NCBI GenBank assembly: GCA_008638375.1
Contig: CM018052.1
Span: 28,707,239-28,771,238 of the forward strand
From: Nyssa sinensis
Lineage: Eukaryota > Streptophyta > Magnoliopsida > Cornales > Nyssaceae
Reading direction: 5' to 3'
Length of the DNA: 64,000 nt
A program made the position numbers and the translations under genes. Numbering within the stretch: position 1 is the stretch's first letter; every line of letters begins with the position of its first letter. Of the stretch, positions 58,835 to 64,000 are shown piece after piece. The notes beneath the pieces are model-generated. The model ran no database searches. It had not been told where the DNA came from and worked only from the letters and a program-made list of their open reading frames with translations.

Positions 58835-59787
58835 CAATGTTTTCAAAACTAGACCGTTCATAAAACCGAAAAATTGTCCGGGTTACGAGTTACCGGTCCA
58901 ACCGTCGGGTTGACCGGAATCAAACCGTGATGTCATAATTATGTAATTAATAAATTTAATAATATATATTATTAATATTTTAAATTTGAAAAATTATACA
59001 AAAATTACTAAAAATTATATAAAATTTTTTTACAAGAGACTTCATCTCTGTCTCCAATCTCCATCACCATCACCACCACCGCCGACTATCATCTTCGGAT
59101 CTTCCTAACCAACAGAACCCTAGCCGCACCATCACCACAGTCCATAACCCCCGCGCCTTCACCACGACCCCAGCCGAACCCACAGCCACCGCACCTCCAC
59201 CGTAACCATCCTCTCCCACAATCACCACCGCCCGTCGCTTCCACCGCTCCATCGCACCGCCACCATCATCACCCGAACCCCTACCCTCATCTCGTCCATA
59301 ACTCCACCAGCCAACGCCGACCCCTAACCCTCTACCAGCACTGCCGACCACAGCCGTGCCCCCTCATCCGACCACACCCATCTCTCTCTCTCTCTCATCC
59401 GCTCGACCGTATCACCACCAACCACCGACCATACCACCAGCACCTCCATCTCCGTCCCCGACGCACCAGTGCCTCAATCGTGCCTTGCGTCGCCGTCGCC
59501 GAGTTACCTTGAGAGAAATCTCAGATCTGAGAAGTGAGAAATGAGGGATTAAGAGATTGGTTTTTTTTTTTTTATATATATATATACAGAGGTGAACCGG
59601 TCCGAACCGGTGACTCAGTGACGGGTCGACCGGTTCACCGGTTGAACCACCCGGTTCGGACGGTTTTATCTTTTAAGCTCGGTTTTGAGACTGAAACGGT
59701 TTCTCGGGTTCGACCGGACCGTTCCTTGGACCGGTCGACGGTTCAACCAGTCGAACCGTCCGGTCCGGTCTGGTTTTGAAAACATTG
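58835..59787. mobile_element. hAT-like non-autonomous element (953 bp) with GC-rich cargo
   Basis: An exact 8-bp duplication GTTTTGAA flanks it (58827-58834, 59788-59795). The left end CAATGTTTTCAAAACTAGACC is mirrored by the right end, whose reverse reads CAATGTTTTCAAAACCAGACC. The CA..G terminus and 8-bp duplication fit hAT. Subterminal DNA on both sides is packed with CCGGTT/AACCGG words able to pair. The centre (59040-59560) is strikingly GC-rich with CCACC/CCGCC words and a short CT run, and has no transposase and no protein I can name. It lies between the SPL gene and the CACTA end. Confidence 0.85.
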
Positions 59788-59795
59788 GTTTTGAA

Positions 59796-61632
59796 GGAGA
59801 TAAAAAAAAATAGTTAATTAGTAAGAAATCCTTTAAAACTTAATAAATTGTTGTAAAGTCTAAGCACTTTTCATTTTTGAGCTCAAGGGCAATTAGTTGT
59901 ATTGTATTTTAAGTTTAAGTCTATTTTGATGTGTTGTCCTTCAAATTTTTTTTTTTCAAAATGACAAAAATATCCCATTTACAAACTCTTTTATATTTCT
60001 TTTTCAAAATCAATATCTCTCGCTCCCTGTTCATCATTGCTCACCCCCACATCGGCGAAACCACCATGGCCACCGGTAACAGGAATCATTGTCGTCTCCC
60101 GCCACCACAACTAGCCATTTCCCCACAACCACACTACCGCAACCTACTGCAATAATGGCAAAGATTCTCAATCTCTCACCGCTCATCACATGGGCAGACT
60201 CACGGTTTGAATAAATGTATCATAGATTCTTGAAAAGTCTAATGCTATTTAATACTTAGAAGCATAATGCACACCAAAAGGGTTTTGTTCCAGCATTCAA
60301 TGATCATTTGCAACAACTTTATGCCCTGGAGCATGATAACTTCCTATTCCTTCCTTATAATAAAAGTGACATCCTGGAGATGATCTGCTCATGTTGTGAC
60401 CGTTGTATGGAGAAAGGCTTTATGCATACTGTTTAAATCCATACAATTTATATCCCTATCCATATAGTTGTGGTTTTTCAACTCTTATTCTCATATTTGA
60501 AGTTTGAGATTTTAGATCAACTTAATGGGGTTCTCGATAAGCGAAGTAGCAAGGGGCATGAGTGGTGGAACTACTGGTGGATGGTTGGTGAAATAATACT
60601 CGATCTCGGATGCTATAGTCATGCTTTTATATATTGAGAATTCAACAACCTTGATTGGGATGTGGGGAAAGGTTATTGGATGTTAGAGATCACGACTACC
60701 TATATGTTATTGGTGTTGTCGTACTGCAGATTTGATCCATGGACAAACAATGGTGAAGTGACGATAGTTTGTAGTTGGTTTTTTCTGGTACTCGTCTTTC
60801 ATATATATTACTAAATTTAAAAGTGTAATTTTTTTTTATAGGAAAAGACAAAATCAAATGGGAGGAATAGCCATCTTTAGGTATCCCAAAGTCCTTATAC
60901 AAAGCAAATGTACAAAAATGAGGTTCAATAGTGTACAATTTTACACTTTTATAACAGTGTAAAATTTTACACATCTGTAACTAATATAATTTTAATAATT
61001 TGTGCTTTAAATACTATTTTTTTTTTTTGACAAATTTTTAAATTTGAAAGCAGTTTTGAACATCACTAAGGACTTTTTTCAATTTTTATAAAATTATGAA
61101 TTTTTATAGTTTTAAAAAAGTGTAAAATTTTACACTTTTGGCTGTAACTAAATTTTTCACTATGAAAGTATAAATTTTACACTTGCTCACGAAATATGAC
61201 ATTTTTGGAATGATTTTTTTTTTCCTTCAGATTTTCATATTCTATATGGATCTTATTTGATAGATCTCGATATTTAGAATCCAAATATATAATTTTTATT
61301 AAAAATAAATTTATAAATTTCAAGTTATTAATTTTAAAGTTTTAGAAAAAAAAAAAAAAAAACTGTGGTTGTTCCTTATTTCACAGAATTTTGTGCTCCA
61401 CTCATGCGCTTATCTTTTGAAGTAATAATTTAATTTAGAAATGTAATGATATTTTAGTCATTGAAAGTTAGAAGGACTTGCTGGGTTATTAAGTTTATAC
61501 TAGGACTTAAGGATAATTTTTATATTTTTAGTGGACTACTTTCTAAATGACCCTTTTAACTACTTTTCAAAATAGTTTTGTCTTGTCACAAGCTTTATTC
61601 GTAATCCCACCACTTGTACATCACTCAATATA
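59796..61632. other. Gene-free region with palindromic motifs
   Basis: No coding region is recognised. The 16-bp perfect palindrome GTGTAAAATTTTACAC occurs at 60957-60972 and 61120-61135, with related half-sites (ACAATTTTACAC near 60935, TAAATTTTACAC near 61170). The short ORFs at 59931-60155 and 60696-60974 show nothing known. Confidence 0.45.
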
Positions 61633-62050
61633 CACTACAAGAAACTCTATTTATTCCGACACTCCCTCTAGGGTCAGAAAAGAAAATGTTACTAAAAACA
61701 TTTATTTATGACGAAAAAAATTAAACATCGGACCAATGCAACTTAAACCGACAAGCATATTACCGACAACAAAAAGCATCGGTAATAATCAAATAATACC
61801 GATGCAACGATTACATAGTCTGTAAAAATTTCTTATTACCAACAGTTTCCATGTGTCGGAAATGGTAGCCTAAAAGTCGATGCCTTTATACGTTGGAATT
61901 AGTTCCAACTTATTTTCGACTGCCAACATCGTCGGTAATAAATGAACAATATCGACGTAGATTAAATTTTTCAGAAATATTACTTAAAGGCGATGCTTTT
62001 ACGTGTCGAAAATAACAATTCACCAACTCGTTTTTGTTTTTGGCGCAAAG
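61633..62050 (+). mobile_element. CACTA-type transposon terminus with subterminal repeats
   Basis: It begins CACTACAAGAAACTC, the standard terminal sequence of plant CACTA (En/Spm) elements. About 400 bases follow with repeated CGGTAATAA/TTACCGA and CCGACA/TGTCGG words, as in CACTA subterminal regions. The opposite end (TTTCTTGTAGTG) is not present in the window, so the element either extends beyond 64000 or has lost it. Confidence 0.75.
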
Positions 62051-62358
62051 TGAAATAACAATTCCTCCCAAAAATTTCTGATTCTGTCTCCCCTCATTCT
62101 GATTCTCTCTCCCCGCCACACTCACAATCTCTCTAATATCATATATATCACAATCTTTCTTCCTTTGTTTGTGTCGTTCTCGTATCTTGAAATAGGAAGT
62201 GGAGTTTGCCGCATCTAGTGCCTGACATTCATTTTCTCAATTTTATCTCCCTCACCCTCGCAGTCCCCCTTTAAAAATCCCCTCCCCCTTCACTTTTATA
62301 CTCTTGGGAAAAGCTTCGTTTTCTCTTTCTAAATTTAAATCTCTCTTGGTATTTAACC

Positions 62359-62439
62359 ATGGTGATTGCAGCGGTAGCTATTGTCATCTCGTTAGGCGTT
62401 CTCTTCTCGTTCTCAGGTCTCGTCGTCAATTTCATTCAG
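62359..62439 (+). CDS. LPAT2: Exon 1 of an LPAT2-like 1-acylglycerol-3-phosphate acyltransferase (partial)
   Basis: ATG at 62359 opens 27 codons, MVIAAVAIVISLGVLFSFSG then LVVNFIQ, followed by a GT donor at 62440. This matches the N-terminal membrane segment of plant LPAT2 proteins (MVIAA...LGLLFF.SGL.VN), which are ER enzymes converting lysophosphatidic acid to phosphatidic acid. The preceding 300 bases are pyrimidine-rich and GC-richer, like a 5' UTR, and the following 290 bases look like the start of an intron. The acyltransferase motifs (NHxxxxD, EGTR) would be in later exons and are not in the window. A Tat-type retrotransposon interrupts at 62730. It may be a genuine gene with the element in intron 1, or a fragment carried by the CACTA element that begins at 61633. 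Confidence 0.72.
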
Positions 62440-62729
62440 GTAGCTAATGTTCTGAGTTTGATGTGTGTATTTGTATTAGATTTGATTCGACTGAGCTAAT
62501 TAGATGCTATTTTGTTAGGTTTTGTTGAATTTTGATTTGTATTTCTCATGTGCTTGGAAGTTCTTAGTGAATTTTATTATAGAATTCTTTATTTTTAAAT
62601 TTCTTTTGAGCTAATTGGATGATGTTTGGTGGGAAACTTAACAATTAAGAAACACATAATGAAATATAGGAGGCAAAAGGTAGAGAACATGTTTGGATTT
62701 TCCTTAAATTATTAAATTACATATGGAAG

Positions 62730-64000
62730 TGATATACCATAAAGTGACAGACCAATCGACGCATGACACGTGTACATACAGAACAGTCGAAACTCATTCA
62801 TCCAGAGCAGGTTATAACATATGGCCTTTAGAGCTTATAAATCGGAAGTCCACGCAACCCTTAGACTCACCTTAGGCTCGGAAGACACTACGAACACTCA
62901 CAAGAAGGTTCTGAGCTTATTGCTGCCTTAAGCACCCTACCGAGCTAAGGATAAGGAAAACGTATTCAATAAGGAAATTGCCATTCAAGCGTAGTGTTCA
63001 ACATAGAAACTGCCATTCTCTGATGATCAAATCCTTACTTTCACGACTCTAAATCCTAATCAACTTAGGAGATCCACAACCTATAAATAAAGTCCTAAAG
63101 TGCGCTCTTTGATTCATGCTCATTCAATTACTTTTAATTACAGTCTTTCAATTCAGTTTATTGACTTTATCATTACAGAGGCTACCGCCGGAGCCAACTC
63201 GGTGGCCCTCTGATCTCTTTCTTTGAGTGTTCAGCAGGCGCAGAGGAACGAAGCCCCTACTGATCAGAAAGTGCAACATCAATTTGGCGCCGTCTGTGGG
63301 AAATGACGATCGTTTTTTACTAAAAGTTCTTTTCTTTGAAAATAAACTCGTTGTCCTTCTCGCCGGAGGATCATGGCTCCCAATCTCCGTCCGAGAAAGA
63401 ACGCTCAAAATCTTCCAAACCGATCACCTACTAGAAGAGGAAGGGCACAAACATCTGATCCCATGCAGCAACAACTCGATCGAGTTTAACGATAGAATGA
63501 CCTAATGCATGAGCAGCTTCTTGCTATCTCTAAAACTCTGGCACTACTTACCCGGAGCCACGGAAGCAACCCCCTACATCCTCCCATCAATGTGGCTGAT
63601 GCAGGGGCACAACCTCCTGCCACCACCATGGGCAAAGGGTCCCATGAAGAGACTCCTATTGAACCACCAGTGTACCCCTAAGGCACCACCCACGTGGGAG
63701 GAGACCCCCAACCGTCAGCTGCCGCAGGTAGGGGATACCGACCTTTAATCCGGCCGTCTATTACCGGAGTACGACAAGAGTTCCAAATCCAGTGGCTTTA
63801 GGGGCAAATCTGATGCCACAAGAGTTTCAGCCTCAAACGGCACCAGTTGCCCTAACTAATGAAGACTGAAGTCCTCTTCCAACCATGGGTCATGGTAGTC
63901 CTGTCTATATGGGCATTGAAACTACAAGGTAAGACTCGCAACAACCAATACCTCATAGGGACCCACGAAGGGCTGAAGAAGTCACGGACTCTATGGACCA
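62730..64000 (+). mobile_element. Second Tat-type LTR retrotransposon, 5' part (runs off the window)
   Basis: The 5' LTR is 62730-63281 (TGATATACC...GTGCAACATCA, 552 bp) and resembles the LTRs at 26079 and 35850 in its ends and in blocks such as AAATCCTAATCAACTTAGGA and GAGGCTACCGCCGGAGCCAA. It is clearly a diverged relative, not a copy of the same element. The primer site TGGCGCCGTCTGTGGGA is at 63285-63301. A gag start at 63373 follows. The 3' part is outside the window. Confidence 0.88.
63373..64000 (+). pseudogene. gag N-terminal region of the second Tat-type element (partial, broken)
   Basis: It starts MAPNLRPRKNAQNLPNRSPT, parallel to the first element at 26762, and continues with LDRV, HEQLLAISKTLALLTRSHGS and GGDPQPSAAAGRGYRPLIRP. 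Stops occur near 63487, 63496 and 63679, and the later part is split between frames. It is a non-functional gag beginning cut by the window end. Confidence 0.75.

Noticed and set aside
61633..64000. A complete CACTA element
   Set aside because: Only the left terminus was found. No TTTCTTGTAGTG end or transposase is present in the window.
1..64000. tRNA, rRNA or snoRNA genes
   Set aside because: No cloverleaf with A and B boxes and no rRNA-like stretch was seen by eye. Primer sites resembling tRNA 3' ends at 26688, 52245 and 63285 are retrotransposon features. A tRNAscan run would settle it.

Overview
The window is nuclear DNA of a flowering plant, probably a woody eudicot. It is AT-rich, its genes have many GT-AG introns, and long stretches are LTR retrotransposons, LINE fragments, MULEs and MITEs. 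The species cannot be named from the sequence.

Three host genes can be read completely. (1) 2192-13013 (+): a DEG15-type glyoxysomal processing protease, 14 exons, 763 aa, with an intact His/Asp/Ser triad and a C-terminal SKL peroxisome signal. (2) 15321-24451 (+): a mitochondrial basic amino acid carrier of the BAC1 type, 8 exons, 305 aa, with all three carrier repeats intact. (3) 56049-47605 (-): a small SPL3/4/5-type SBP-box transcription factor, 2 exons, 151 aa. Its single intron is about 8 kb, and a miR156 target site lies in the 3' UTR at 47448-47467. In Arabidopsis, MBAC1 (At2g33820) and SPL3 (At2g33810) are neighbours, so the BAC1-SPL pair here is conserved linkage pushed about 23 kb apart by transposons. 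A fourth piece, at 62359-62439 (+), is exon 1 of an LPAT2-like acyltransferase. It is either the start of a real gene that leaves the window or a gene fragment carried by a CACTA element.

The BAC1-SPL gap holds two elements side by side. 26079-36455 (+) is a Ty3/gypsy element of Tat type, with two 606-bp LTRs and a 5-bp target duplication. It has decayed gag and pol, a 30-bp minisatellite and a spliced antisense ORF. 37222-46633 is an old Ty1/copia element on the minus strand. Its right LTR was invaded by a MULE (43027-46279) that carries a RING-CH ubiquitin ligase pseudogene. That MULE was in turn invaded by a second MULE (44559-46186). Both MULEs have 9-bp target duplications and inverted termini.

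The SPL intron (47723-55711) holds a solo LTR, a foldback MITE, a duplicated LTR next to a tRNA-Met-type primer site, a LINE tail and other repeats. Downstream of 56050 come a gene-free upstream region, a hAT-like element with 8-bp target duplications (58835-59787), a CACTA terminus (61633), the LPAT2-like exon, and the 5' end of a second Tat-type element (62730 to the window end).

The three host genes act in separate places: peroxisomal import processing, mitochondrial arginine/ornithine exchange, and phase change/flowering. Nothing suggests a shared pathway; their grouping is positional. No tRNA, rRNA or CRISPR array was seen. The nearest to an unusual system is the antisense gene inside the Tat element and the nested gene-carrying MULEs.
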